The notes under the pieces were generated by a model. That model was not told where the DNA came from and made no database searches. It saw only the letters and a program-made list of their open reading frames with translations. A program made the position numbers and the translations under genes. Below, piece after piece: positions 10,817 through 23,746 of a stretch of DNA of 64,000 bases. This DNA comes from Suillus spraguei (taxonomy: Eukaryota > Basidiomycota > Agaricomycetes > Boletales > Suillaceae), in NCBI GenBank assembly GCA_016800925.1, contig JABCPU010000094.1, positions 62,001 through 126,000 on the forward strand, in the 5' to 3' direction. Within the stretch, counting starts at the first letter, position 1; each line of letters starts with the position of its first letter.

Positions 10817-11595
10817 GAGGAGTGCGCTGTGTATGAGGAGTAGGAGTCTGCTCCGTAGTGGTGTTTGTGCAGAACTGTAGCGATTGTGCGTCTGACTCGG
10901 AGGAATCCGAGTCAGTTCATCGGCGCGTCACGATCTTCAGGCCTTGGCATATAAGTGCCTGCCGTAGTGATAGTGTATTACAGGTGAAGTGTCGATTGAG
11001 ATAACGAATCCGTAATCATCCAAACGAGCTGGTCCGTGCGTGACGGAGTACATCAGCGCAGTGTTCAGTACAGTAAAGTAGCCGTGAATTTAATAGAATG
11101 ACCGTGAGCTACATACAATAACCGTGACCGTGACAAGTGAGATTTTGGGCCCTCTGGTGAATTTGATACCTTGGGTTGGCCGTTTGCCGCGTGTGGTATC
11201 GAGAAGGAGTGGTTGAGACTCACCCCTCTCGGCACTTTTTCCAGTATTGTCCATGTGCCATGCGACTCAAATCAAGCTCAGTACCTCCTCTGGGTATCAC
11301 CAGTGAAGTTCCAGGGCTATAAAATGAGTATCGAGAAGCAAATGGTACCCAGAACAACAGCCGATCTTTAGGTCCCACCACCCATCCACTGTAAACATTC
11401 AGGAAAAAGGGAGTCGCACTGCAGTCATCAGGGGATGCTCCCTCCGTTAACTCAGAAGTGTTGCACAGCGCGTGGACGGAGTTGGTGTCAAGATATGACT
11501 ATCGACGTCATTATCGTACGTACTCATCCTTTTCTTTTACATACACAATCACTCCTCGTTGCACGCCTCAGACACGTTTCCCTTTGTCTCTCCGT
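10817..11595. other. No recognisable gene
   Basis: Intergenic between two minus-strand genes. No supported ORF; it probably holds the promoter of the upstream gene and the 3' end of the NLR transcript. Confidence 0.4.
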
Positions 11596-14500
11596 CTAAA
11601 CCATCATATTAAAACCTCTCGTCGTCGAATATCGTTCTTTAGTCTTTTGACCCAATGTGAAGTCTTCGTTCTTGTCCCTCATCCCTAGTCCGAGCCTCTT
11701 CAGATCTTCACAGTTGGATGAGAAGGAAATGGAGTGATTGTTCCAAGTGTTCAATGACGTGGTAGTGGCGGCCTCGATCGTGCGATGCTCATCTGAGAAT
11801 GGTGAAGGATTTGACACGGCGTACTGCTGCGATGGCTGCCCCGTCGCAGCGTCCCACAGCCGAACAGTCCCATCCCTTGAACCAGTAACGATGCGAGAGC
11901 CGTCCAACGAGAATGAGACCGACTCAACTGAAAGAGTGTGCCCCCGCAAGGGCTCACCGATTGGCTGCCCCATTGCTGTATTCCACAGCCAAACAGTCCC
12001 ATCCTTTGAACCAGTGATGATGCGAGTGCCGTCTGGCGAGAATGAGACCAACGAAACCAAATCAGTGTGCCCCCGCAAGGGCTCACCGATGGGCTGTCCC
12101 GTCGCAGCATCCCACAGCCGAACAGTCCGATCCCAAGAGCCAGTGACGATGCGAGCGCCGTCCGGCGAGAACGAGACCGACAAAACTGAAAGAGCGTGCC
12201 CCCGCAAGAGCTTACCGACTGGCTGTCCCGTTGCTGCATTCCACAGCCGAACAGTCTGATCCATTGAACTAGTGACAATGCGAGTGCCGTCCGGTGAGAA
12301 CGAGACCGACAAAACTTCACCAGTGTGCCCCTGCAAGGGCTCACCGACTGGCTGCCCCGTCGCAGCATCCCACAGCCGAACAGTCCGATCCCGAGAGCCA
12401 GTGACGATGCGAGTGCCGTCTGGCGAGAACGAGACCGACTCAACTGAACTAGTGTGCCCCCACAAGGGCTCACCAACTGGCTGTCCCGTTGCTGCGTTCC
12501 ACAACCGAACAGTCCAATCCGTTGAACCAGTAACGATGCGAGTGCCGTCCGGCGAGAACAAGACAGACTTTACTAAATCAGTGTGCCCTCGCAAGGGCTC
12601 ACCGACTGGCTGCCCCGTCACAGCATCCCATAGCCGAACAGTCTTATCGCTTAAACTAGTGACGATGCGAGTACCGTCCGGGGAGAACGAAACAGGATCA
12701 GTATGCCCCCACAAGGGCTCACCAACTGGCTGTCCCGTCGCAACATCCCACAGCAGAACAGTCCCATCCCAAGAACCAGTGACGATGCGAGTGCCGTCCG
12801 GCGAGAATGAGACTGAAAAAACTTCACTAGTGTGCCCCCACAAGGGCCCACCAACTGGCTGCCCCATCACAGCATCCCACAGCCGAACAGTCTTATCGTT
12901 TGAACCAGTAACGATGCGAGCACCGTCCGGCGAGAACGAGACCAAATTTACTACATAAGTGTGCCCCCGCAAGGGCTCACTGACGGGTTGCCGCGTTGCT
13001 GCATTCCACAGCCGAACAGTCTGATCCTTTGAACTAGTGACGATGCGAGTGCTGTCCGGCGAGAATGAGACCGACAAAACTTCACCAGTGTGCCCCCGCA
13101 AGGGCTCACCGACTGGCTGCCCCGTCACAGCATCCCACAGCCGAACAGTCTTATCACTTGAACCAGTGACGATGCGAGTGCCGTCCGGCGAGTACGAGAC
13201 CGAAAAAACTTCACCAGTGTGCCCCCGCAAGGGCTCACCGACTGCCCGGCCCGTCGCAGCATCCCACAGCCGAACAGTCTTATCGTCCGAACCAGTAACG
13301 ATGCGGGTGCCATCCGGCGAGAACGAGACCGACCTAACTGAAAAGATGTGCCCCCTGAGCACGGTCTGAACAACCGGCCAGCTCATATGACGTCCGAATG
13401 CCACACGAAGAGTATTCGGAAACCATGCAGTAAACTTTCTGGATAGCGGAGAGTTGGAAGGCGAGAATGGGAGTGCTGATACATACAGATGCGGTGTGCT
13501 GTGTAAAATCATGTCTCCGAAGACTTGAATGAACCTCTGTACGTCCGTGGCATTCGATGAAACGTCTATGAATTTTGGATGGCCCTGTGGTTGTCCATGA
13601 GCCCTTATCTGACACCTAATAACAGTGTGCTCACCTTCAGCCACCGGGGAATGAGTGAGAGGGCAGAAGCACTGCTGAGCGCATTGATCAATGCAAGCGA
13701 CTCGAGCCAGAAAAAGAGCCGTTCCTGGTCGAAGAATGATTTCACTTTTTTCGCGAGTTCCTTGGTGAAGACTGTGGTTTGTACATGCCAAATCCAAAAT
13801 CGAGATGAATATGATAGACGTGGGGGAATGCAATTTTGAACTCGTTCTTGCAGTCCGGGATCTTCGTTATTTGGTAGATACGACGACTTTAAATCACAGA
13901 TATTGAACCGAAGACCGTCTTCCATCACTCGAAGTGACGCGAATGCAAGGTCGTGCTGCGCCTTTGACAGGTCGATGTAAAACTCTCCACTGGATTGTTC
14001 GTCTGTTAAGAAATCATAAAAGGATGCATGAAGGGGTCGGATTAGGGAATCTGGGTTGGTGGTGCCGCTGAGGAGGGAGCCCATGCTTTTGACCACAAGC
14101 CCCACGTCGAAATTGTCGTCTTGTGCTAGAAAATAGCTCCTCATGGCGTTCAGGGAAGCTAAAGGAAGAGGTTCAGCTGTGCCTAGTATTTGTCCCATCA
14201 CTGAGCGAAATCTCGCTAGCGCCGTCAAGCGCGGTTTCTGCGATTGCAGAGAAGGATCCTTGGGTATGATATCTGTTAAAATGAGGACATACATGCTGTG
14301 CAACAGCATTCTTCTCTCAGCAGGATTGCGCGACACCACAGCTTTGTAGCGATCCATTTGAGATAGTCCAGCATAGGACTTCTTGATATATCCGCAGGCG
14401 AGACGCGCGCACTCGAAAAAACCATCAGCTTTCTTAGCGAGGACTCCAAACTCTCTGACGTGAAAACCTAACCCTTGTAACGCCTTGGACACGTAAGTAC

Positions 14501-16443
14501 GAATGTCGCGTTCGGCGAATGGTGGTGGAATATCGACCATCGATATATGTCGAATATGCTGAACGCCGTCAAACTCTTTTTTGATGTCGTCAAGCGCGCG
14601 AGAGGTGACGATGAAGTGGAAATTGCCTGGGAGGTCTGTGATTTTGGAAACGTCGGGGTCTGGATGCTTGCCAGCTAGAATGCGGAGGAGGTCTTCCCGT
14701 GTCTCTACTCCACCACTCTCGTCCAGTGCATCGAACACGACCGTGATGGGTTCCCCAGTTGACCCAGTTGACTTCTTCAATGGTTCGATTAGAAGTTTCT
14801 GCCACTGCTGGACGATATCCACCGTCTTCTTCAGCACATTTACGGTCTTAACTGCACGTGCTAATGCTCGCCTCATCTCCGGATTACGGTCAGCCAAGTC
14901 CTGGGCAACCGTTGAAAAGATCTTTTCGTGACGACGGTCTGCTTCTCGCTGCCGGTCAAAACAGTAACAGGAACCAAGCCCTCCCACGTCTTCGAACCAC
15001 TTGGCAATCGTGTGGGCGATGGCCGATTTTCCCTTGCCTGCAGGGCCAGATAGCCACAGCACGCGTGAAGTGTTGTCCCCAGCGCTGCTGACCCAGTCCG
15101 TGATCTGAGAAAGGATTTCGGTGCGCGTCCCTTCAAGGCATTCTTTTCTAGTGTCTAGTCCCGCGCCATCTGCATAAGTCATACCGCTGAGGTCCGATGT
15201 TTCTTCTAAAAAGGTGTGAATACATGTCAAGTGACGAGGACGTCCAAATCATTACCCATATCATGGACGCGTATGACTACGTCGGAAGTAACCTGGTCCC
15301 GGAAGTTTTGCATAAGCCTATCGAACACGTCATTGTAATTTTTAATCGTATCTGTTGTTTCCGAGATGACGTTCTTTCCGAATCTGCTCCCTGTGATGAT
15401 AGTAGGAGTTTGAGACAGTCAAGAACGCGACAGCTTATTAAGACTCACAAAATTTCTTGGTCTCCGAATAATTGTTGATAAAATTGGCGCATTCACGGGT
15501 CTGCTGAGAAATCTTTGCAAGGACAGTGCGCATCGATGAGACTTTGTCAAGCATGTCATCTTGTGATATGAAGCTATAAACTTCACATATCTTCTTGAGA
15601 AGTTCGAGTACCGCTTTGTCGCGGTCCGCTTGAGCTAGAATAATCTGCAAAAATGATTGCTGAGGAACAGTGGAAGATCGGGAGAGAGAAAATGACAATA
15701 TACTTTGGCTGCACAAGACAACACGCCCAATGCCATCTTTGCGTATGGATGCACCTGCGGAACCGGATTAGTTTGATTCTGATCGAGAGGAAGGTCCATA
15801 CATCCGCAAGCTTCCCGATAACATCGTCGAATATCCTGAGGGGTTTGAGATATGTATCCTGGAGACTGTCGGCAGTATCGAGATCTACATCTGCATCTTG
15901 GCCGGTCATCGCAGGTCCCGAAAGTGGACGCATGCGTTTTGCAGACTCTGGAGCATCCTGAAGAGTTGATCTGGTATCAACATCTATTTCCATATCAGAC
16001 GGAGTAGCCTGAACCTGCGCGACCACCAGAGTTTTAGAGAGAGCACGGAGAGTGGAGGGCAAGTATGAGAGCCTACCTCAAGATTCGGGGTCGATGAAGC
16101 ACGCTCAGGATAGACATCCGGTGGAACAGGGTTACAGCTGCGGGAATCATTCGAGCGCTTGTGGTAATGTTAGTCGTATTTCAGGACATTCATTACGGAC
16201 GTTTGTGAACTCACAGAGATCCTCAAGTTGCACACACCGTCCCCGAAACCGTCCTTGACCTCCACCTGAACCCGATGGACTTTGTTATGGGGGAGGTGCT
16301 AGAAGATACGTCAATGTCAGTATTTGGAGTGAGTGAACTAGTGATGCTCACGAACGTACCGAGCCGCTTTCACAAGCTGTTGCTTCGCTGTCGGATATGC
16401 GGGTTTCTTGAGTCAAATCCCTCGATGCCTTGCGTTCCGTCAT
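11596..16443 (-). CDS. NACHT-WD40 NLR (STAND) protein
   Basis: A fungal NOD-like receptor of the STAND NTPase class, the group that includes HET-E and HET-D of Podospora; such proteins are thought to act in non-self recognition and regulated cell death. The likely start is the ATG at 16443 (MTERKASRDLTQET), followed by several small exons. A helical N-terminal region reads VHPYAKMALGVLSCAAK then IILAQADRDKAVLELLKKI. A 50-bp intron (GTAATG...TTTTAG) ends just before EETSDLSGMTYADGAG. The NACHT module has Walker A LSGPAGKGKSAIAHT and Walker B ITVVFDALDE. A second 50-bp intron at 13634-13585 joins IPRWLK to GHPKFIDVSS, leading into 12 WD40 repeats and a Ser/Thr-rich tail. No disabling change was seen in the NACHT or WD40 parts. 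The extreme C-terminus (after LNTWNNHSISFSSN) may contain a further intron. Confidence 0.88.
11806..13353 (-). repeat. Twelve near-identical 126-129 bp WD40 repeats
   Basis: Each unit reads GH-x5/6-VSFSPDGTRIVTGS-x-D-x-TVRLWDAATGQPVGEPL. The units differ mainly at the residues right after GHT and at the residues flanking the Asp of the GSxDxTV motif, the positions that sit on the propeller surface. Unit 6 lacks three residues (GHTDPVSFSP). The high DNA identity between units implies frequent exchange among repeats. Confidence 0.93.
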
Positions 16444-16964
16444 TGTGAAGCAGTTGAAGCGAAGTGAGACAAGGAATGGTCCTAGTATAAAATGACGGGC
16501 TATTCAATATATTACAAGCCTTGAAGCAATGTATTGCCGACTACGAACAAAGGAAGAATCCAATTGCAATCGTCCAATAACCAGATCTGAGCTTTCAAGC
16601 TGCATGGCAACTGAATCAAAAACTATACAGCTTTACTATCGAGAGAAGATGAGATTGTCCTACATAGATGATTGGCAACAGACAAGGTACTGAACGTTAT
16701 TGCAATTTGGTTATGTAATTCCATGCGGGGATGACTCGGGCACTAGGCTTCCTTCACAGCCGCCGTAGTACATCAACCATGCATTACATAGCCCCGCTGC
16801 ACAATTGAATAGCCAAGCATGTTGTCCTAACCCAAAATATCTTCCAGACGAAACATCATAGAGTTTATTCGCATGTCCCCGAACGCCCCCATAATAATTC
16901 TCAATACTAGCTCAACTGCGATCGATTCCGCAATACTCATCCATCGCGTTCACAGATTCAAGCC
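16444..16964. other. Divergent promoter region, no gene
   Basis: Lies between the NLR start (minus) and the UstYa-like start (plus), so it must carry both promoters. No ORF of note. Confidence 0.5.
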
Positions 16965-17651
16965 ATGCTCAACAATCGACGTGAATATCCTGTCCACCTG
17001 ATTATGATGGCATCCCTCGCCATTGCATCTATTGCGCTTACTGGCATCATATTCAAGGCAACATTCTCAAGAGAGAACTCGAACGCCCAACGTTTCTCAC
17101 AAACACGCACCCTAAGCTCGCAGAAAAATTTTAGTCAGTGTGCTTTCTGTCCAAGATTAGGATGAGTTTAAATCACATTTCCAGCCTTCATGGGCGACGA
17201 CTTTCCCGAGTCCCTATTACCCGACGTAGGCAAAGTGAGATTTGTGGTGGAGGAAAGCGTACGGTTTGCGCTAGACCTTCCAGAGACCAAAACCGAATGG
17301 CTTTCCACATCTCCCCCGGGGACCGGACACGTAGGTCTGGGTATAGAGAATCGGGCTTTCTTCGTAGCCATGTTCCACGAGCTTCACTGTCTCAGGCTCT
17401 TCCAAGCAGCTCTCACTGGTCAAAATGATGAAGCGCATACTCATCACTGTCTTAATTATCTAAGACAATGGATACTTTGCCAAGCAGATCTTACACTGGA
17501 GGCAGGAGATTTTACCACACGAGACTTTGAACAACAACGCGTTGGTGCTGCGCACGTCTGCAGAGACTGGGGGGAGATATATGACAGCGTTGCTGTCAAT
17601 TGGAAAGACCGGCAACATAATTATACAGCAGTAAGTCCGGGCGACTACTAG
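16965..17651 (+). CDS. UstYa-family (DUF3328) oxidase-like protein
   Basis: Proteins of the UstYa family act in fungal secondary metabolism, for example in oxidative cyclisation of ribosomal peptides such as ustiloxins, and are usually membrane-anchored. Two exons, 16965-17133 and 17185-17651, join in frame to give 211 residues. A single membrane anchor lies near the N-terminus (HLIMMASLAIASIALTGIIF). The two family-defining HxxHC motifs are present and intact: HELHC at about residues 121-125 and HTHHC at about 141-145. The latter is followed by the conserved LNYLRQWILC segment. Length is typical. No RiPP precursor, NRPS, PKS or other tailoring gene was recognised next to it, so its substrate is unknown. 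It appears intact. Confidence 0.85.
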
Positions 17652-18873
17652 TATGATCAAAGTAACTGACTATTCTGGATCAGGGAATGGACGAATTTCA
17701 CTTTTTTTAATAGTAACAGAACTATCGTACTAGTAGTGTAGGGCAACCATCCCCGACTTGTGGTTATTCATTTCAGATCTATTCGTGTCCTACAAATTAA
17801 TATAATACAGGAATGGCTTAAAACTTCCCGGACACTGCGTGAAGCTTCCGTCGAGTTGGACAATTTGCTCGCCTGGTCTCCGGTGATTCCAAAAATTCAA
17901 CCACGGAAACGTGCTATGATCAACGTGATCATTCCCCTCTGCGGGGAAAGAGACATTCAGGTTACCAACGGCACTCATCATTCCAGTTCTACAGTACATG
18001 ACACGAGTCGTTTGGACGAAGTAACACCCGGACAACCCATTGCACAGTCAATTGTAGTATATGCGGGACTGGTCTTCAGTAGACTAGGAGGACACGTGAC
18101 GGACGCGAAAACCCAGCTGTTTAAACCCTTTGGCCAAGGCTGCGCCAGCGCCACTCGGCACGAAACGATTATCGCGTGATATGGATATGCGGAAGCGTGT
18201 CAGCTCGGCTCAGAACAAGCACCACATGGCCTTGCTCCATCAGTCTCACAAAAGACCACAAAAGCTGATCTGGGAATAGCAACTGCGGTCTGATAAGTAA
18301 TCAATACAGTGCCCAACTTCATCTCCTTGGCAGGAGCGCCCATAACTTCGAAACACTAAGATCAGAGGCTGCGTGAGGATACAGTGGGAAAGTTTCATCC
18401 AAGTCAGATGGGACGCATCGCCACTGGAACCTGTCGTAAAGAATAACAGTAAGATTAAGAGACGCAATCGATTGAAATCACTGGGGAGACGTTGAAATTT
18501 CTCTGCATCAATCATTCAAAGTCAATTGACTTGCAGCTTACTCTTTTTCCATTCTGCAAATATCAAATATCATAGTGCGCATTACAGTGCCCTTTTCTAC
18601 ATTCTGACATTACATTCAAGGACATTTGCCGGGAGGTATGAGATCGCCTACATGCACTCTGGCGATCCAGGCACGAACTGCTGCCACCGCTGTGACATAA
18701 CTGCCAATACAGCTGAACGCGACTCCTACACCCCTGTTCCGGGCTTAGTGAAACAACGTACATTGATACATTCATCTTCAGGACCTGGTAGAGGCGCTTC
18801 TCCCTTGTATTGGAAGTGGAGCGCCTTGTATACTGCGACCTGTAGCGCAATGAGCAAGGTTTTAGCAATCCCT
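17652..18873. other. No convincing gene
   Basis: Several frames of 80-140 codons overlap each other on both strands (for example 17760-18179 plus), but none shows a domain or sensible exon structure. I treat them as chance. Confidence 0.4.
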
Positions 18874-19558
18874 TCAATCACGCACATTGTCATCGGTATC
18901 TGTGCAGAGCGCAAGGATGGACGTCGTCGATGCCTGCAAATGGGATGAAATCATGTATGTATAATGACCAGTTGGAGCACCGCACCTTCTGTTCCACAAC
19001 TTTGATCAGGTTTGTGGCGATTCCTTGACGTTGATACTTTGGATCGACGCAAATACAATTCAGATACCAAGAGCTCTCAACAGTCTGAAATTTTTTCAAA
19101 GACAAATTTGGATGATAGGACAGGATTGGACACACATGAGGGGACAGCGCCGTTGTGATAAAAGGGGCCAGTGCGGAACCATACTTTAATAGAGACATCA
19201 ACAGCAAGAACAAGTGAGAATCGGTACTACTTACAGTGTTAATCCACCATTCTCTGGTTTTGGGTGACAAAGCCTCCAAGAATTGGTTAAAGCCGAGATT
19301 CTTCTGCGCATCACTTCTGACGGTGAACGAAGTTGTATAACCAACAATGAAAATGACTGACTCTTGCCAAAGAACTTCCCCTGGAGCAAACCAGAGAGCT
19401 AATCCAGCAACGGCTCCGGTATCGGCAACTGTTGCGATATACACTCTTCCAGCTAGCTCGCAGGCCCTGATCATCGCGCAGAACAACGGCCCCACAAGAC
19501 TCTTGTTCCCACCAGTCATGACATCAACAGATGGAGCTGTATTGGAAGGCGCCGTCAT
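18874..19558 (-). CDS. GNAT-family N-acetyltransferase, probably C-terminally damaged
   Basis: Three exons (19558-19235, 19183-18986, 18933-18874) give about 193 residues. Family landmarks: REWWINT followed after splicing by YGSALAPF, then SWYLNCICVDPKYQRQGIAT, where QRQGIA is the acetyl-CoA-binding R/Q-x-x-G-x-A/G motif, then NLIKVVEQK. Exon 3 reads LCTDTDDNVRD and stops. In most related GNATs the DNVR is followed by a Tyr-x-x-x-Gly-Phe segment completing the fold. The downstream DNA still resembles this in another frame (EGIAK), so a small indel may have truncated the gene. Substrate cannot be inferred. Confidence 0.7.
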
Positions 19559-19943
19559 GACTACACTGTCGATAATTTGAAGGCCATCTTACAATTGACA
19601 TAACCTCGGATACATATTAGGACCGACTCGTCCAACTGAGATTCTGTGGCGTCCTTGAGCTACGTGACAAGCAACGGTGATAATAGATGATCAATACCTG
19701 TTAACTGGTTAACGATGTCCACCTTATACGGAAAATTGTTCATGGTAGCCTGTGGCAACGAAAGATAATTCCACGTCTCTCAGACCTTCATCAGGAAAAC
19801 CCTCCCAAGGCAAATTAGGCAAAATTCATATAATATTGTAACATTAGCATAATAACAGCTGTTTATCTACAAAGTTGCTAAAGATGATAATGTCAGACGA
19901 GTTTTTTTTGAACAAGGCAAGAATTATCGAGAATTATCGAGAA
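19559..19943. other. Intergenic; 10-bp triplet repeat at the transposase 3' end
   Basis: At 19921-19949 the 10-mer GAATTATCGA occurs nearly three times in a row, ending within a few bases of the transposase stop codon. It could be part of a subterminal transposon repeat. The outer transposon end was not identified. Confidence 0.4.
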
Positions 19944-22900
19944 TTATCTGAACATTGAAAAAGTATATCTATCTATGTACGAGTTCAACCAGAAGGTGTC
20001 ACAGTCCTCAAGCACTGTATCACTTGTCCACTCTCGCGGGGCTATGACACCAAACCTCGGAATAAGATGAACACTGCGCTCGATATCGGCTACTGGCACA
20101 ATACTAGCCACAGTTTCACCTCCACGCAGTGATCGCGAGAGCTTATATAGCCCGCTATTGCGGTCTGGAGCTGGCGGAAATGGTGTAAACCACTCGACAT
20201 ACGCAAGGTGAGTAGGAAGATGGACCGTTGGTGGGAAGAGCAGTGGGATAGATTTTGGGGGGAAGGTGAACATGACTCGAACTTGACCAACACGGAAATC
20301 TAGCATCAATACAAAGTAAGTAATACATACTAACGCTGACTGACAGATAACGCACCTCGAAGATCCTTCGCATTCATACCCACCCTCACCAGAGCTGTAT
20401 CGGATCGGCGAGCAGTGAGGTGAGCACCCACATTGCGTTGTGGTTTTGCATGGACGCTGTCCAAAGTAACATGCGCGTCGCCATGGCCACGAGCATCGAC
20501 CGAGCACCACTTGACCTTATGAAAGACAGGCAGTCGGTGGAACGGAAAATGAATGTCGCGCGCCAGCACATCAAGTGCTTGACTGTCGAGTGGCGCAGGA
20601 TCGTTACCTCGACTCTGCTGAGCAATAAAGCGTGCGAGGGCATCGCGAAAATGAGTAGCGCCGTAATCTGTAGCCAGCTTTTCGAGGCTGACGGACTTCG
20701 CGCTAGGGTGTTTTGTCATGACTTGTTCACGGCCGAATGTCATATCCGGTGGGCGTGAATGATAAGGATCAGCCTGGTGGCCACCAGCAAGTCGCCAACT
20801 AACATATTTTTGGTGTCGTAAAATCTTCTCCTTTCGTTCGAGCCAGCGGGTCATCTGGGCAAACTCATCCTTGTGATTCGTAGCGCGGTAGGCATCTTTC
20901 GCCAAGTCGATATGGAGCCGTTCTGTGTACTCTGTGTTATAATTGTCAGTAGAGCCGAACAGCATGATCATCAAATGATAGTGACGAGCAGCATGCAACT
21001 TCGGTAGGTTAAAGTTGTTTCGAATGCCGAGCTCGACGAAAATAAGCTTGTTTTCATGAAAAAGGTCCAGTGCCTCGTCCAGCAACTGAAGGGTCTCGGT
21101 GCTATGGCAAGGGTATTGCGCGAGGTACAGGAAATCAAGAAGCCCTCTAACAGCTCGTAGCAGACGACCTGCATTGAGATTGTTGGGCAGACGAATATCG
21201 ATTATGATGCCGAGGAGGAAGCGGCATATCTGGGCATGTTCAGTGCCGCTTACGCGTGATAAGGTGGTGATACCCTTGGCGAATAATCTAATGTGATGGT
21301 TGGGAGGAAGGCGTCGACAACGAGCATCTATTTCTGTGGCTCCACAAGCGGCCTCTAACCATGCTAAAAGGTGTTTCACCAAGCCCTGGTATAGCTGATG
21401 CAACACATCAGGCGTGACACCCTGAAAAATGTTCGCGAACGGCAGTCCCTCCCAGAAAGGATGTATTAAAGGTTTGATTCCTACTGCGGCACATGCGCGA
21501 ACAAAGGCGAGATTGCCTTGATCGAGTGCCGCGAGTGCATCCAGCACCTCACCAATATTTCGTAGGTGAAGTGGTACCGTATTGCTTTCAGTGTCGTCCT
21601 TCTCAACATCACATTTCGGGCAGTCACCAAACTTGATCCCTGTTGCGAGAAGCTGCTCGGGATAATCACCAACAAAACTCGCAAATAAAGGGTGGCAGCG
21701 GCGAAGAGCGCCATCACCACTGCGCATATTGATGCCCTCTAATCCAGCATGTTGCAATGGAGCAAGGACGCGACTCATGCAAGCGTGATATAAGTTTGCA
21801 ATAGACCGACGGCGTGAGGCCTTATTGGTGATGTGCTCAAGTCGAGTAGTTGGTAGATAGGCCAGAAGGATATGTCCCCTCGCGAAGGTTTACGGCGAAT
21901 TTCTTTCGGGATGTTACCAATCGTGAGATACATCGGGTATGCGGACTTGTTGCGAAACATAGTGACTTGAGTTTTGTCCGTCGAGATGATAATCGGAATG
22001 ATGGTCCCACCAGGACGATGCTGATCAAGTTTTTTCTAAGGCATTATAAGTTACGAAGTTCAATTGATGTCACATAACAGTACTTACCTGCGTGTTCCAC
22101 CACCACTTTCCAGTATGCATATCATGAAACAGACGAATGGTCTGATCCTCGTCAGTGTAATGGCGCTCCGGAGCGAATGTAAGGTATCTCGCAAAGTCGG
22201 GATCGCCGTACAGTGACTTGATGCATTCGATGATGTCACGGTAATACACATCAAAGGATTCTCCTGCGACGACGACCTGCTCCCGTTTGAATTTGGGGCG
22301 TCCAGTTGGAAGTTCGTGGTCGATAATCTTGTTAAGTTCGTTGGCGTTCTTGAATGACAACCCTAAACGTTCGCTAACCTAGTAGTATTGGCTATAAATG
22401 AGTGGAACTTGTGAAGTGGCGAAAGAACTTACTCCATCAATGGAGAGCAGGTCCGAAAATGCTGTAGAAGTTGCTCCGCGAAGCTTCGCCCATCTCGCAA
22501 CCTCCCATTCGATCTGGGAATTGAAAGGATGGTATGGATTCTCGTCATTGGCGAGATGTGCGCCATATGCTGCATTGGCACCATGGTCAACTGAGCCATG
22601 CGACATACTCCGCCGGCCAGCACATGGATCAGGATAGGGCACCCTAACAAATCCAGAGTGGCCTCGTGCGCGAGCCTCGATGTCTTGACGAGCGTTCTGT
22701 TGATCCTCCAACTCGTCATCCGCAAAGGCATCGTCCAGTAGGTCCAAGTCATTGTCTTCATCGGCCTGAGGTTGCGATGGTGCAGCCTCCCATTCAGGTT
22801 CGAAGAGCAGATGATCATCGAAATCATCCTCATCACTATCAGCTGCGTGCTCACTCGCAGCAGGCCTCTCTAACTCATCCTCATTTCCGTTATAGTCTCC

Positions 22901-23095
22901 CTCAAAGAAATCGGCGTCATCGAAGGCAAGCTCAGCTTCGTTGGCTTCATTCAAGGCTTCGTTGTTTGTTCTTGATCGCGACTGGCTGTAGAGTGCGTGA
23001 CAACGTGGGTCGCGACTCTTTGCGATATGCTGGCTGAGTCCAGTTACGGTGAGATCATCACGGCCACAAGCTGAACAAGTTCGGTGACCATCCAT
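19944..23095 (-). pseudogene. Plavaka-type (CACTA-like) transposase with one frameshift
   Basis: Plavaka transposases are DDE enzymes related to CACTA/EnSpm and common in basidiomycetes. The start is the ATG at 23095; the first residues carry a zinc-finger-like CSACGRDD...H...CH motif, then a long acidic linker. Successive exons contain FHDMHTGKWWWNTQ, IPIIISTDKTQVTMF and LTIGNIPKEIRRKPSRG. A frameshift (one base short) near 21880-21890 moves the reading into the frame of YLPTTRLEHITNKA, MSRVLAPLQHAGLEG, VTPDVLHQLYQGLVKHLL and YNTEYTERLHIDLAK. A GT-AG intron follows the residues NAKDLR, and the C-terminal exon (RVGQVRVMFTFPPKS) ends at TAA 19944-19946. Apart from the frameshift the gene looks recent and complete. 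Terminal inverted repeats were not found. Confidence 0.85.
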
Positions 23096-23746
23096 AGTTA
23101 TAATGGTGGGGGATGAAGACGAAGCTGAAACGATGGGAGTGAGGGATGAAGACGAAGCTGAAACGATGTCAAAATGAAAAAGGGTAAGGGTGTGGTAGGG
23201 ATGGGCAGGTAGTATGGGACCATGTACAGCGGCCATAGTGAGCAGAACGGGCTGGATGATGGTGTCGCGAAGAGCTGGTCCAATTTGCCGTCATTACAGG
23301 GTAGTCAGTGCCCGATCAACCTAGCAAATATTAGCACTGCAGCCGCCAGTAAAGCGAGGGAAAACATACTAAGTTGTGCTTTGACGGTGGTGGTACTGGT
23401 ACTGGCTCGTGTTTTGGGATACCTGGGGATGACGATGGGTATCCGAGTCATGGGATACCTGGGGACGATGACTGGGGACGACGATGCTGGTGGGGCAGTG
23501 TCACGAAAGTCAGGGACAGCCTACAGCGCCGCCGATACAGTGCCGGTGAAAATACAGTTTAGCGCCCTTCACTGCTGCTACATAATTGCCCTGTTACATT
23601 GCGTTAGTAAAATTTTCAGTCCCATTCCCTTCCGTTTGACCATCACTCACATTCGTTTTAAAAAAATCTGCACGGCACCCTCGACGCTCCTTTATTCTTT
23701 CAAGTCCTACACATTCTAAGTCTCAAAAACAAAGAAATATTAATAA
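23096..23746. promoter_or_regulatory. Shared intergenic region of transposase and DUF6532 gene
   Basis: The two genes point away from each other here. The region contains a tandem duplication of about 35 bp (GATGAAGACGAAGCTGAAAC twice, 23112-23165) next to the transposase start. A GT-rich and GATGAC-rich stretch lies at 23385-23480. A bidirectional promoter is inferred. Confidence 0.4.

Noticed and set aside
11738..13373. Plus-strand and alternate minus-strand frames over the WD40 region
   Set aside because: Shadows of the repeated NLR exon; they repeat with the same 129-bp period and have no independent support.
17760..18179. Plus-strand frame of 139 codons next to the UstYa-like gene, considered as partner or precursor
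   Set aside because: No signal peptide, repeats or conserved motif; overlaps an equally long opposite-strand frame.
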